A stretch of DNA of 64,000 nt from Halobacteriovoraceae bacterium. Lineage in GTDB: Bacteria; Bdellovibrionota; Bacteriovoracia; Bacteriovoracales; Bacteriovoracaceae. Each line of letters starts with the position of its first letter. Position 1 is the first letter of the stretch. The notes beneath the pieces are model-generated. The model was not told the DNA's origin, made no database searches, and saw nothing but the letters and a program-made list of their open reading frames with translations. The DNA lies in contig JABGVH010000065.1 of assembly GCA_018646195.1 (NCBI GenBank), forward strand, positions 1-64,000. Reading direction: 5' to 3'. Both the position numbers and the translations under genes were made by a program. This document shows, one piece after another, positions 26,481-36,387 of the stretch.

Positions 26481-29051
26481 ATGCATCATGAACAAGTAAA
26501 ACTTAAAAACGACCTCCAAACTCTATTCATAGATTTCCCTGGCAGTACTGCCGCTAGTGTCCAAATTTGGTTTCGCGCGGGTAGTGCACTTGAAACTGGA
26601 AACGATAAAGGTATCGCGCATTTTTTAGAGCATATGTTTTTTAAAGGCACCAAGAAAAGACCGGGCAGCGCTATGGCCCACGAAATAGAATCTTTCGGTG
26701 GTGAGCTTAACGCTTTCACTTCTTTTGATTACACTTGTTACTATGCAAATAGCCCAAATTCTCAATTAGATAAAACTATCGAAATTTTAATGGATATGGT
26801 TTCTAATCCTCTCTTTGAACAAAGCGAATTAGAACCTGAACGCGATGTTGTTTTCGAAGAGTATAGAAGAAGCCAAGATAATCCTGGCCAGTACTCTTTT
26901 CAAAAATTACAGAATGCCTGTTTTACGGCCGGCTATTCCCACCCTATCTTAGGCAACGAAAAAACAATAAAGAATTTTACTCGCGAACAGCTTATTAAAT
27001 TTCGTAGTGCTTTCTACTGTAATTCGAATGCTCTTTTAGTGGTCGCCGGCGATCTTAAAAAGAAACCTAAGCTTATTAAAACAATCGAATCCTTTAGTTT
27101 ACCAAAAGGAAATCCGACTCTCTTTCCGAAATTTAAGTTAAAGACAAAAGAAGCGACTCAAATCCATCAGAAAGATGTTCGAATGGCCCAAGTATATATG
27201 TCCATTCAAGCACCTGCTTTTAGCGACAAAGGTGCAGCCGCTGAAGACCTGGCCTTTAATTGTCTCGGACATGGAGAATCTTCCTATCTTTACAAATCCC
27301 TCGTCACCGATGGAAGTATTGCAAATACCTCTTCAAGCTCAACCATGTTTATGGCCAAAGGTGGAGTGCATTTCATCAGAGTTGTCTTTCCTATTGATAA
27401 TCAAACAAAAGTTTTTAATATTTTGGCCAAAGTCGTTGAAGAGTTGCTGACCAATGGTATTGATAATAAAGAAGTACAGAAAATTAAGAATCAGTACCTC
27501 TCAACTAAAGTCTACGAAATGGAATCTCTTGAATCCTACGCCTTTTCACTAGGTCACGGTTTTGCGCAAGCTGGAGATATTAACTCTGAAGAAGATTTCG
27601 TAAATCGAATCAAAGCGACTAGCAACTTCGCTGTTAATCGTGCCTATAAAGATATCTTTAATCGCCCAATGCATATATGTCTTCAGCTTCCCAATGACGC
27701 TTCCGTCCCTAAGATTAAAAAGACGATTAGTGCCTTCAGAAGCAAACTTGAAAAGATTAAGGCCAAATCGAATAAATTAAGCCAATCGAAGTTTTCAGTT
27801 AAGACCAGCCAATTTGATCCGCAAGTGAAGTGGATTAAAATTAAAGAAGGCGTCACGCTTATTCATCGCAAAAATCCTCTTAACCCTACATTTGTTTTAC
27901 ATGCTTATGTACGGGGTGGCCTGACCGACGAAACAAAATTAACCAATGGAAGTCACAGCTTGATCGCCAGCTTGGTAACTCAAGGGTATGCAGGAACCAA
28001 CATGGAAAAGCTCAAAGCGCTGCTCGATGATCGTTCCGCTAACCTGCATGGCTTTTCTGGAAAAAATGCATACGGTTTAACTATGCATGGCCAGTCAGAA
28101 CATATTCCTGAATTAGTAGATCATTTCTCTGGCTCTTTTTTAAATCCTGAAATGCCAAGTAAGATGATTAACCATGAAAAAGAAATGTCACTTCGCTCTA
28201 TTTCAAATCATGAAAAAGATCCGATCAAGCAATGTTTCAAAGCAGCCACTAAAATATTTTTTAATAAGCACCCTTACTCCATGAGTCTTACGGGAACCTC
28301 TTCGAGCATTAAGAAAATTACTCGAAAAGGGCTTATAGACATGCATCAAAAAAATATAAGTAAACGTGAAGTTCTCTTCACTTACTGTGGAGACCAAGAC
28401 GTTGATGAGGTACTACAATTACTAGCGCCTACCTTTGACAAGCTAAAGCCAAGGAAAGATAAAAAGACTTTAGGAAAGAAAGTTGTGCCTCAAAATAAAG
28501 CTCTCGAGTATATTCCATTTGATCGTGAACAGACTCAAGTTTTTGTGGGTATCCCTTCCGCCGCTCTTGGCTCGAAAGATAATCTCTACTTAAAAATGCT
28601 AACGACACATCTTTCAGGACAGAGCTCTGACCTCTTTGTTGAAGTCCGCGATCGCCAGGGACTTTGCTACGCTGCCCAGCCGGTACAATTCACCGCCCTT
28701 GAAGGAGGGTATTGGGGAATTTACATGGCCTGCGGTCACGATAAAGTGAAGGCTGCACTAGCTGCTATTAGAAAAATTCTTGATCAGCATAAGAAAAGTG
28801 GTTTATCGCGTGGGGAATTTAATAGAATTAAAAAAATGATCGAAGGCCAGTCTCTTATCAATATTCAAACGAATGATGACTATGCCAGCATTTATTCAAT
28901 TACAGCACTTCAAGGAAAGGGGTTAGATTATTATCATCTTAATAATCAAGCCGTGAAGAACCTTTCTTATGAAGAGTTTCAAAAATCAATCAAAAAAATC
29001 TTAGGTCGGAACTGGTCTACAGTTGTTGTAGGTAGAGAGACTGAGCTTTAA
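26481..29051 (+). CDS. M16-family zinc metalloprotease, two-domain
   Basis: An 856-residue protein of the pitrilysin/insulinase family. The first M16 domain has the inverted zinc motif HFLEH (His47, Glu50, His51) and FEEYRRSQDNPG further on. The second half (about 450 to the end) repeats the fold without the zinc motif, ending with VEVRDRQGLCYAAQ and later helices. The family digests peptides inside a closed chamber. No signal peptide is visible, so it may be cytosolic. A possible -10 TATAAT lies only nine bases before the ATG and no Shine-Dalgarno is seen. The TAA shares TTAA with the convergent gene. Confidence 0.88.
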   Translation: MHHEQVKLKNDLQTLFIDFPGSTAASVQIWFRAGSALETGNDKGIAHFLEHMFFKGTKKRPGSAMAHEIESFGGELNAFTSFDYTCYYANSPNSQLDKTIEILMDMVSNPLFEQSELEPERDVVFEEYRRSQDNPGQYSFQKLQNACFTAGYSHPILGNEKTIKNFTREQLIKFRSAFYCNSNALLVVAGDLKKKPKLIKTIESFSLPKGNPTLFPKFKLKTKEATQIHQKDVRMAQVYMSIQAPAFSDKGAAAEDLAFNCLGHGESSYLYKSLVTDGSIANTSSSSTMFMAKGGVHFIRVVFPIDNQTKVFNILAKVVEELLTNGIDNKEVQKIKNQYLSTKVYEMESLESYAFSLGHGFAQAGDINSEEDFVNRIKATSNFAVNRAYKDIFNRPMHICLQLPNDASVPKIKKTISAFRSKLEKIKAKSNKLSQSKFSVKTSQFDPQVKWIKIKEGVTLIHRKNPLNPTFVLHAYVRGGLTDETKLTNGSHSLIASLVTQGYAGTNMEKLKALLDDRSANLHGFSGKNAYGLTMHGQSEHIPELVDHFSGSFLNPEMPSKMINHEKEMSLRSISNHEKDPIKQCFKAATKIFFNKHPYSMSLTGTSSSIKKITRKGLIDMHQKNISKREVLFTYCGDQDVDEVLQLLAPTFDKLKPRKDKKTLGKKVVPQNKALEYIPFDREQTQVFVGIPSAALGSKDNLYLKMLTTHLSGQSSDLFVEVRDRQGLCYAAQPVQFTALEGGYWGIYMACGHDKVKAALAAIRKILDQHKKSGLSRGEFNRIKKMIEGQSLINIQTNDDYASIYSITALQGKGLDYYHLNNQAVKNLSYEEFQKSIKKILGRNWSTVVVGRETEL

Positions 29052-29608
29052 GAGACTTTAATTTTATTAACATCATTAATCACCAAAAGCATTGGTGAAT
29101 TCATCCCTTCCACTTTTTCTAAACTTTCTTTGGCCACCAAATTCATCATCAATGTTATATCGTGGAATGATTTTGATAGTAGTTTAAAGAAGGACGGGAC
29201 TTCGTAGACATCAGGGATTAAGTGATTGAGCCGTGAGTAAGCAATTTGGCCTAGCTCTTTATAATACTTCTCATCGACTAATTTCTTATTTAAGGATTCG
29301 GAGAAGTAGCCACATAAGAGCAAAGCGGTATCTCCAATATCAATAAGAGTTCTCTTCTTTTTAGCAGGAGACATTTCCGAGCACTCTAATAATTTAAGGC
29401 CAAGGGTTTTATTTCTCAAGCGACCATCGGAATTTTCAAAATAATTCTGGGTATCACCAAATTTATCCATTACCAAAGAGGAATAAAAAATTGCTTCCTT
29501 CGGCAAGGGTTTACTGAATTTTTGATTCACTTTTTGAAGTTGGTCGTAGAAAAATGATTGTAAGCTCGCCTCAAGCACCAATCCACTATTTTGAGTCTGG
29601 TCTGCCAT
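29048..29608 (-). CDS. Uncharacterised 186-residue helical protein
   Basis: I do not recognise this family. The 186-residue product is soluble, without signal peptide or membrane segment, and predicted mostly helical. Noticeable stretches are DIGDTALLLCGYFSESL and GQIAYSRL. A strong GGAGGG precedes the ATG, so it is a real, translated gene. It is convergent with the M16 protease gene, sharing the stop TTAA, and divergent from the methylmalonyl-CoA mutase gene. No function is assigned. Confidence 0.78.
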   Translation of the reverse strand: MADQTQNSGLVLEASLQSFFYDQLQKVNQKFSKPLPKEAIFYSSLVMDKFGDTQNYFENSDGRLRNKTLGLKLLECSEMSPAKKKRTLIDIGDTALLLCGYFSESLNKKLVDEKYYKELGQIAYSRLNHLIPDVYEVPSFFKLLSKSFHDITLMMNLVAKESLEKVEGMNSPMLLVINDVNKIKVS

Positions 29609-29740
29609 TTACCCTCCAGCTCTCTATATTGTAGCAAATGTGTAAATTCCCTCGGAATTGGGAAAAATATGCCTAAATTAGTTGGGTAATGCCCTGTGTA
29701 AAATCTGACAAATTGCGGCTCTTTTTGATAGGCTGCCCCT

Positions 29741-31870
29741 ATGACTGATAACAAATTCCCAAAAGACTGGAGCTCCCTGGCCACCAAAGAAAGCAAGGGC
29801 AAAACTCCTGATGAAATGGTTTGGAATTCCCCTGAGGGAATCGCTGTCAAACCTCTTTATACTGCCGATGATGTTACCCATCAGGCTAATCCTGGGATTG
29901 AACCTTTTACTCGCGGGCCAAGGGCCACCATGTATACTGGTCGCGCCTGGACCATTAGGCAATACGCCGGTTTTTCTACCGCAGAAGAATCGAATGCCTT
30001 TTATAAAAAAACTCTGGCCGGTGGCGGACAGGGAGTCAGTGTTGCTTTTGATTTGGCGACTCACCGTGGATACGATTCAGATCATGAACGAGTCAGTGGC
30101 GACGTTGGTAAAGCCGGTGTTGCTATTGATAGCGTTGAAGATATGAAAATTCTATTTGATGGGATTCCATTGGATAAAATATCAGTCTCGATGACCATGA
30201 ACGGTGCCGTTCTTCCTATTCTCGCTAGCTATATTGTTGCGGCGGAAGAACAGGGAGTGCCTGCTGAGAAACTGTCTGGCACTATACAAAATGATATCCT
30301 TAAAGAATTTATGGTGCGGAACACTTATATTTTTCCACCAGCTCCCTCTATGAAAGTGATTTCTGATATCTTTGCCTACACCGCTAAAAATATGCCTAAA
30401 TTTAATTCAATTTCAATTTCTGGCTACCATATTCAAGAAGCTGGGGCAGATGCTGCTCTCGAGCTGGCCTATACCTTGGCCGATGGTAAAGAGTACGTTG
30501 AAACGGCCATCAATTCTGGAATGAAAATCGACCAATTTGCACCACGCCTTTCTTTCTTTTTTGGCATCGGTATGAATTTCTATATGGAAATTGCAAAGCT
30601 AAGAGCTGCCCGAAAATTATGGTGCGAGATAATTTCAAAATACAAACCTACTAATCCTAAATCAAAAATGCTGAGAACCCATTGCCAGACTTCTGGTTGG
30701 TCTCTTACTGAACAAGACCCCTATAATAATGTCATAAGGACCACTATTGAGGCGATGGCTGCTATTTTTGGTGGCACCCAATCTCTTCATACCAATTCAT
30801 TTGATGAAGCAGTGGCGCTTCCTACCGAATTCTCGGCCAGGATTGCTCGCAATACCCAAGTGGTACTACAGGAAGAAACTCAGATTACAAAAGTTGTAGA
30901 TCCTTGGGGCGGGTCTTATATGATGGAAGCTTTGACCGAGCAAATGATCGAAAAAGCAAAAGAAATTATTAGTGAAATTGATGAGCTCGGCGGAATGGCC
31001 AAGGCAATCGAAAAAGGAATCCCGAAACTTAATATTGAAAAAGCTGCTGCACTTAAGCAGGCCAAAATAGATCGCGGGGAAGATGTTATTGTTGGGGTTA
31101 ATAAATATCAATTAGAAAAAGAAGCTGAGATCGATATCCTCGAAATAGATAATATTAAAGTTCGAGATTCACAAATTAAAAGACTTGAGAAAACTAAATC
31201 AGGACGTGACGAAAGCAAGGCGAAAGCCGCTCTAGCCGCCTTGGGCGAGTATGCAAAAACGGGTATCGGAAATAGCCTCGAGCTGTCCGTTACCGCTTGC
31301 CGGGCCCGCTGTACCGTTGGAGAAATAACTTCGGCCCTAGAAAAACACTGGGGTCGTTATAAAGCTCAAACCCAGACTGTAAGTGGTGTCTATGGTTCGG
31401 CATTTAGTGAAGATAAGGAATGGACTCGTATGAAAGAACAAATCGCCACCTTTGAAACTAAATATGGAAGGCGCCCCAGAATGCTCGTCGCAAAAATGGG
31501 ACAAGATGGTCACGACCGAGGTGCTAAAGTAATCGCAACAGCATTTGCCGATGTTGGCTTTGATATAGACTTAGCACCACTTTTTTCAACTCCCAAAGAA
31601 GTTGCCAAACAGGCGATTGAAAATGATGTGCATGTCGTTGGTGTTTCAAGCCAAGCAGCTGGCCATAAGACACTTGTTCCCGAACTGATTAATCAACTTA
31701 AAGAGCAAGGGGCTGAAGATATAATAGTGGTTGTTGGAGGAGTAATTCCAAAACAAGACTATGAATTCCTGGTTGAAACGGGAGTTAAGGGGATATTCGG
31801 CCCAGGCACTCCGATCTCTGAATCAGCTCAGGCCGTGTTAGAATCAATAGAGAAACAAATCTCTAAATAA
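29741..31870 (+). CDS. mcm: Methylmalonyl-CoA mutase, catalytic chain
   Basis: A 709-residue B12-dependent enzyme that interconverts methylmalonyl-CoA and succinyl-CoA. The large barrel domain has [16 protein letters not shown] in parts, [16 protein letters not shown], and [14 protein letters not shown]. The C-terminal cobalamin-binding domain has [13 protein letters not shown] (DxHxxG) and [14 protein letters not shown] heteromeric small subunit is not in the window, and the full length suits a single-chain homodimer. MeaB follows 10 bases later. Confidence 0.96.
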   Translation: MTDNKFPKDWSSLATKESKGKTPDEMVWNSPEGIAVKPLYTADDVTHQANPGIEPFTRGPRATMYTGRAWTIRQYAGFSTAEESNAFYKKTLAGGGQGVSVAFDLATHRGYDSDHERVSGDVGKAGVAIDSVEDMKILFDGIPLDKISVSMTMNGAVLPILASYIVAAEEQGVPAEKLSGTIQNDILKEFMVRNTYIFPPAPSMKVISDIFAYTAKNMPKFNSISISGYHIQEAGADAALELAYTLADGKEYVETAINSGMKIDQFAPRLSFFFGIGMNFYMEIAKLRAARKLWCEIISKYKPTNPKSKMLRTHCQTSGWSLTEQDPYNNVIRTTIEAMAAIFGGTQSLHTNSFDEAVALPTEFSARIARNTQVVLQEETQITKVVDPWGGSYMMEALTEQMIEKAKEIISEIDELGGMAKAIEKGIPKLNIEKAAALKQAKIDRGEDVIVGVNKYQLEKEAEIDILEIDNIKVRDSQIKRLEKTKSGRDESKAKAALAALGEYAKTGIGNSLELSVTACRARCTVGEITSALEKHWGRYKAQTQTVSGVYGSAFSEDKEWTRMKEQIATFETKYGRRPRMLVAKMGQDGHDRGAKVIATAFADVGFDIDLAPLFSTPKEVAKQAIENDVHVVGVSSQAAGHKTLVPELINQLKEQGAEDIIVVVGGVIPKQDYEFLVETGVKGIFGPGTPISESAQAVLESIEKQISK

Positions 31871-31880
31871 TGCGAAAACT

Positions 31881-32843
31881 ATGAGTATAGATTTAAAAGC
31901 ACTCCAAGCAGGAAATCCAAGAGCACTGGCAAAGGCCATCACGCTTATTGAATCAAAAAAAGAAAGTGACCAGGCTGAGGCACAACAGCTTCTCAATGAT
32001 ATTCTAAAAAAGAACAATAAGAGCTTAAGAATCGGAATCTCTGGAATTCCAGGTGTCGGGAAATCAACCTTTATTGAATCCTTCGGTCTAAATTTAATTG
32101 ATGCCGGCCAAAAAGTTGCTGTCTTAGCAGTTGATCCCTCATCGCCACTAAGTGGCGGGTCCATCATGGGTGACAAAACCCGAATGGACCAATTAGCCGC
32201 CAATCAAAATGCCTATATACGTCCCTCCCCTACCACAGGTCATCTTGGAGGAGTTGCGGCAAAAACCAGAGAATGCATGCTACTTTGCGAGGCAGCTGGA
32301 TTTGATATCATACTAGTTGAAACTGTCGGTGTCGGACAGAGCGAGTACGATGTCGCAAGTATGGTTGATTTCTTCTTAGTCTTAATGGTACCTACTGCCG
32401 GTGATGAGCTACAGGGAATTAAAAAAGGAATACTAGAATTAGCCGATGCATTGGTAGTGAATAAAGCTGATGGTGAATTACTTAAGTTCGCCAATAGCGC
32501 CAAACAGAACTATGAAAATGCTCTCTCGCTAGTTAGTCATCCCTCTTTCTGGTCACCTCAAGTTAAAACTTGTTCGGCCCTGGAAAATACTGGATTAGAC
32601 GAGGTCTGGAAAATGATTAAAACGTATCAAGATGAGGCCATCGAAAATAATTATTTTACTGAAAAAAGAAGTTCCCAAAACCTGGCCTGGATGAAAAAAA
32701 TAATCCAATCCCTTATGGACCAAAAACTTCAAAATAATCCAAAAGTTTCGAAACTGTTAGTGAAGCTTGAAAAAGAAGTTCAAGAAGGAATGGCAACTCC
32801 TCTCCTCGCCGCAGAAAAAATTATAAAGGAATTATTTAAGTGA
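31881..32843 (+). CDS. meaB: MeaB/ArgK-type GTPase for methylmalonyl-CoA mutase
   Basis: A 320-residue G3E-type GTPase with Walker A GIPGVGKSTFIESFG, DPSSPLSGGSIMGDKTRM, the VETVGVGQSEYDVASMVD switch, and NKADG for guanine. MeaB protects and reloads the mutase with its B12 cofactor. It follows the mutase gene after 10 bases and no clear Shine-Dalgarno is seen. Its TGA overlaps the GTG of the next gene (GTGA). Confidence 0.95.
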   Translation: MSIDLKALQAGNPRALAKAITLIESKKESDQAEAQQLLNDILKKNNKSLRIGISGIPGVGKSTFIESFGLNLIDAGQKVAVLAVDPSSPLSGGSIMGDKTRMDQLAANQNAYIRPSPTTGHLGGVAAKTRECMLLCEAAGFDIILVETVGVGQSEYDVASMVDFFLVLMVPTAGDELQGIKKGILELADALVVNKADGELLKFANSAKQNYENALSLVSHPSFWSPQVKTCSALENTGLDEVWKMIKTYQDEAIENNYFTEKRSSQNLAWMKKIIQSLMDQKLQNNPKVSKLLVKLEKEVQEGMATPLLAAEKIIKELFK

Positions 32844-33649
32844 AAAATTTTTTAATCACACTAATTCTACTTTATCCCATCTGGGGTTTTGCCATCGATT
32901 GTCCCCCCAATCACAGTGTAGTCGAATACGATTCTATTAGTGGTGATCATATTTCTTTTTGCCAACGTACAGTAAATGGGTCAATCCTTAAGAATGGCCC
33001 TGAAGTTCATACTGACAAATCCGGAAAAGTAATAAAAAAAATATTCTACCTAGATGGTGTTGTTCAAAAGGAAGAAAAAATAAGCCCTGCTGTAAAAACC
33101 AAAAAAATTGATCTAGGCCTTATGGATAAAGCTTTTCAATTAGTAATGATTAGGGCGATTGGCCCCTTAACGAATACAAATAATGAATTAGTTATTAGTA
33201 AGTATGATCGAGGGCGCTGTTTGGCGATGCCTCTCGCTCGTCTTAATTTTTTAGTCAGAAATGTAGCCTACACCAATAATATTAAATTTCGTCCCAATTG
33301 CCATAAGCAAGGAGCGATGCGATTTGAATTCGATAAAGAGGTTAAAACAGATTTAGTTTTAAAGAAATCGGAACCTTTCGAGAAGCTTCAATACACTATT
33401 AAGCTAACTAAAAAGCAGCTTTCAAAAAATACCTTTAGAATTGATGCTCATTTAACTAAGGGTAAGGCTTATTCAAAAGATATGAAAAATAGTATTACTT
33501 TTGAAACTAAACTCGCCTTTACGGTAAAGGTATCTGAAGTCATTTCTACTCGCGGAAGAGAAGGCGTCTTTTTCAATTTTTTCGAATTTATAGGAAAGAC
33601 TCTCAATGGAAAGCCCGTAGTATTTAAGAAAGTTAAAAACTCCAAATAA
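32840..33649 (+). CDS. Secreted protein of unknown function
   Basis: A 269-residue protein with an N-terminal signal peptide (FLITLILLYPIWGFAI) and a cleavage region at about residue 19. The start is GTG at 32840, overlapping the meaB stop, with AAAGGA about nine bases upstream. The mature protein is Lys-rich with several cysteines and alternating strands. A short opening region (VVEYDSISGDHISFCQ) resembles repeat-type secreted proteins, but I do not recognise the family. It ends exactly where the convergent secreted protein gene ends. Confidence 0.72.
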   Translation: MKNFLITLILLYPIWGFAIDCPPNHSVVEYDSISGDHISFCQRTVNGSILKNGPEVHTDKSGKVIKKIFYLDGVVQKEEKISPAVKTKKIDLGLMDKAFQLVMIRAIGPLTNTNNELVISKYDRGRCLAMPLARLNFLVRNVAYTNNIKFRPNCHKQGAMRFEFDKEVKTDLVLKKSEPFEKLQYTIKLTKKQLSKNTFRIDAHLTKGKAYSKDMKNSITFETKLAFTVKVSEVISTRGREGVFFNFFEFIGKTLNGKPVVFKKVKNSK

Positions 33650-34609
33650 TTAACGAACGCAATAGTATTTAAATACTTTTGCATTCACTTCCCATGGGCT
33701 TCTAACCGGTGAAGGATTTCTTAATAAAGGGTGAAATACTTTTCCATATGGTAAGGCCCAAACAGAATTTCCAACGCCAACTCCACCAGACCAATCGCCA
33801 TAGGAGCTAATTAAGTCCAACTCTGTTGCATTAGGTAAGCGACCATCTAAAGTTTGGCAGGCCAATTCGGCCATTCGAAGGTCACTCACTTGATCGACAC
33901 TTCCATTAAGTCCCCCAAGAAGGGTTAGGTTTCTATTACCTATTCTTAATTTAGAAGGAAACTTTGTGCGCTGGTATTCAGTGTAAAGATCACTAGCTAT
34001 TTGGCTCATTACAACTTCTGGTTTTCCGGTGGCCACGTAAGAATCCGTCACGCCATCACGGCCAATTAAGTGTAGAGTTACTTGAATATTTCCACGGCAA
34101 TTAGGTGCCAGGGTATAAGTTCCGTAAGCAATAAAGTCTAAGTCATTAAGCATTTCTTCAGTAATTGTTCCAATTCTTTGGCCATTTTTTAAAGCGGAGA
34201 TAATGTCGACCAGACGATTAGTATGTCTAAATGAAATTTTCTTTATGCGAGGGCGGAGTTTTCGGTGGTAACTATCGAGATAAGATTTTAAGGTCGATTC
34301 CAATGTTACATCTAAACCCTTACCTTGAACTGCCAAGCGCTGATTTTTATCATAGAGGGAATCAAACATTAGCAATAATTGCTGGGCCTCAGTTCCAAGC
34401 GCACCGGCATAGAGGAGGTTTTCAGCATTTTGAACCATTTCCCGCATGTATTCGCTACGAGTTTGTCCGTAAGCATTGCTGTACTTACAAAGATCGGCGC
34501 CTCGTAAAAAGGGAATAGATGGCCAAATATCGACCCGACTTGAGTCTGCATAGCTGCTTAAAGGCATTAGAAATAGGACGAGCCAGAGGCTTAAAGTGGT
34601 TCTAATCAT
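33650..34609 (-). CDS. Secreted protein with C-terminal RLPNATEL region
   Basis: A 319-residue protein with a signal peptide (LSLWLVLFLMPLSSYAD, cleavage after about residue 21). Most of the mature part is unrecognised. The last 80 residues carry ACQTLDGRLPNATELDLI and SVWALPYGKVFH and finish with YYCVR. This resembles Cys-bounded lectin or sulfatase-modifying-type C-terminal modules, in which a conserved RLP(T/N) motif follows a Cys. That resemblance is from memory and not proof. It abuts the convergent gene's stop with no spacer. The 87 bases upstream of its start show no convincing element. Confidence 0.7.
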   Translation of the reverse strand: MIRTTLSLWLVLFLMPLSSYADSSRVDIWPSIPFLRGADLCKYSNAYGQTRSEYMREMVQNAENLLYAGALGTEAQQLLLMFDSLYDKNQRLAVQGKGLDVTLESTLKSYLDSYHRKLRPRIKKISFRHTNRLVDIISALKNGQRIGTITEEMLNDLDFIAYGTYTLAPNCRGNIQVTLHLIGRDGVTDSYVATGKPEVVMSQIASDLYTEYQRTKFPSKLRIGNRNLTLLGGLNGSVDQVSDLRMAELACQTLDGRLPNATELDLISSYGDWSGGVGVGNSVWALPYGKVFHPLLRNPSPVRSPWEVNAKVFKYYCVR

Positions 34610-34696
34610 GTGGTTCCTCGAATAATGGTATCGCTGGAAGCTAGCATAAAGCCTTTAGGATGAGAGCAAATTGTAATAAATTTAGACTTTTAGGGG

Positions 34697-36376
34697 TTAT
34701 TTTTGCTGAAATTGAAAGAATCTAAAGGGTTTTTTGGCGCTTAAGGTATTGCCCCAGTTGAAATCATAGTCCAGGAAAAAGAGCAGGTGGCCGTGGGAAT
34801 CGATTGCGGAGCTGGCCATCTTGAGAGGAATACTGGCGATTTCGCTCGGAATAGGGAGAGATTTTGCCAGCACGTATCCTTTAATTGCAGGTTCCATCGC
34901 CATTAATTTATTGCGGACTACTTTGCGAACTTTTCTAGGAAATAGACGGATGTAGTGATCGGGAACCCAGATAGATTTTCTATCGACACCCACTGCTACC
35001 ATTTGTGGTTTTCCATTTTTAATTGGAAACTCAACAAAGAGGTCAAAATCGATAAGGATGGGGTTTTTAACCAGCCAGCTACCAATTCCAGAAACCTTGT
35101 ATTCAATTTGAAGTTTAAGCCGCGCCCTTTCTTTAATTTCTAATACCGGTTGCTTTGTCAGCACAATGCTGGTGTCAGCATTTAATTTTATTTGTGAGAA
35201 ATAACCACGCCTTGTCGACAGCTGGAGAACTTTATTCAAAAAGCCTTGGTTGAGAGAAAAAACCATATCATGCTTTGAAACCTCGGCAGCATTTAACTTA
35301 GGCGCCTTGAGGGATTGATAACCATTTGGAAGCGGAATAGGACCTGTAGTGGGGTCATTAACATAACCATCGAGCATTAGATGAAGGTGCTGCGCTTTAA
35401 AATTAATATCTGAGATATCGAGACCCCATTTAAATTTCACACTGCCAGGTTTTGGCGCTCCAGGAGGATCCATTGGACTTTCATTCATAAAGCCACGAGA
35501 AAAATTATTCTGTAAAAAGAGATTTATTTTTTCAGGAACTTCTTCCACAAGATATTTTTTAGCCGCCTCTTGTAGTGGGGTGAGTAATAGGTCATGAGAA
35601 TCTCGAATGGCCCGTTCGATATTTTCCATGTTCATTGTGACAACATGGTCATTAATCCTAATTTCAATTTTTGGAAGTAAAATTGCTCCCTTGATCCGGG
35701 CATCAACAATTAATTGTTCCAAATTGGTACTAGGAGCGAGAACTTTTATGACAAGCTTTCCATGGGCATCTTTCTTGCAAATTGCCGGAATTTTCACAAT
35801 TAAGGGTTCAGACTTGGAGTTAATTTTAGTGACATAATTTTCAATGACTGTTTTTCCAAGGAAGGGATGATTGATATCCTGAGCGCTGAAGGAATCCAGG
35901 CTAAAGTTTATATTCTGGGCCTGAAGCTCAATCGAGAAAAAAGCCGAATAATCTTCACCTATTTGAGGAACATTTTCGTTAAAGGGAGCAAAGGCGTAAA
36001 CCCCGAGCCGATCCCACTTTGCGCGAAACTTTATATCTTTAATTTCGACCGCGAACTTATTCTTACCCAGCTCGAAACCACGGAAGAACTTCTTTAAAAA
36101 ATCTTTCGCCGACATAACCATTTCACGAAGTTCGACGTCCTCAGCAGGAATCATATCCTCTAAGTAGGCCTCTTCTGTTTCTGCATTAATTTTTGGAATA
36201 TCGATTGAAGAAAGGTTGAGACCATTTCTTTTAAAAAGATTTTCTAAATTACTATTGAAGTACTTCTGCCCCTTGGGGGTGATATACAACCCCACTGCAT
36301 GCTTGAGATTAAAATCCTTTGCATGCGAGCGGGGTATTATCGTTAGGAATATTAGAATTAAAACCAAAAATCTCAT
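34697..36376 (-). CDS. Secreted protein, possibly TULIP/BPI-like lipid-binding
   Basis: A 559-residue protein starting MRFLVLILIFLTIIPRSHA, a signal peptide with cleavage at about residue 19. A TTG one codon upstream is the alternative start. The mature protein alternates amphipathic strands and helices and seems to form two halves of similar design. The pieces DIPKINAETEEA, HDMVFSLNQGFLNKVLQL and HLLFFLDYDF recall BPI/LBP-type barrel proteins that carry lipid or LPS. This is inference from pattern and not established. It follows hflC after about 12 bases and so probably shares an operon with it. Confidence 0.58.
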   Translation of the reverse strand: MRFLVLILIFLTIIPRSHAKDFNLKHAVGLYITPKGQKYFNSNLENLFKRNGLNLSSIDIPKINAETEEAYLEDMIPAEDVELREMVMSAKDFLKKFFRGFELGKNKFAVEIKDIKFRAKWDRLGVYAFAPFNENVPQIGEDYSAFFSIELQAQNINFSLDSFSAQDINHPFLGKTVIENYVTKINSKSEPLIVKIPAICKKDAHGKLVIKVLAPSTNLEQLIVDARIKGAILLPKIEIRINDHVVTMNMENIERAIRDSHDLLLTPLQEAAKKYLVEEVPEKINLFLQNNFSRGFMNESPMDPPGAPKPGSVKFKWGLDISDINFKAQHLHLMLDGYVNDPTTGPIPLPNGYQSLKAPKLNAAEVSKHDMVFSLNQGFLNKVLQLSTRRGYFSQIKLNADTSIVLTKQPVLEIKERARLKLQIEYKVSGIGSWLVKNPILIDFDLFVEFPIKNGKPQMVAVGVDRKSIWVPDHYIRLFPRKVRKVVRNKLMAMEPAIKGYVLAKSLPIPSEIASIPLKMASSAIDSHGHLLFFLDYDFNWGNTLSAKKPFRFFQFQQK

Positions 36377-36387
36377 CAAATTGTTTC

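Noticed and set aside
29527-29850. Minus-strand frame across the start of the mutase gene
   Set aside because: It lies opposite the coding start of mcm and the neighbour gene, without a family match or leader.
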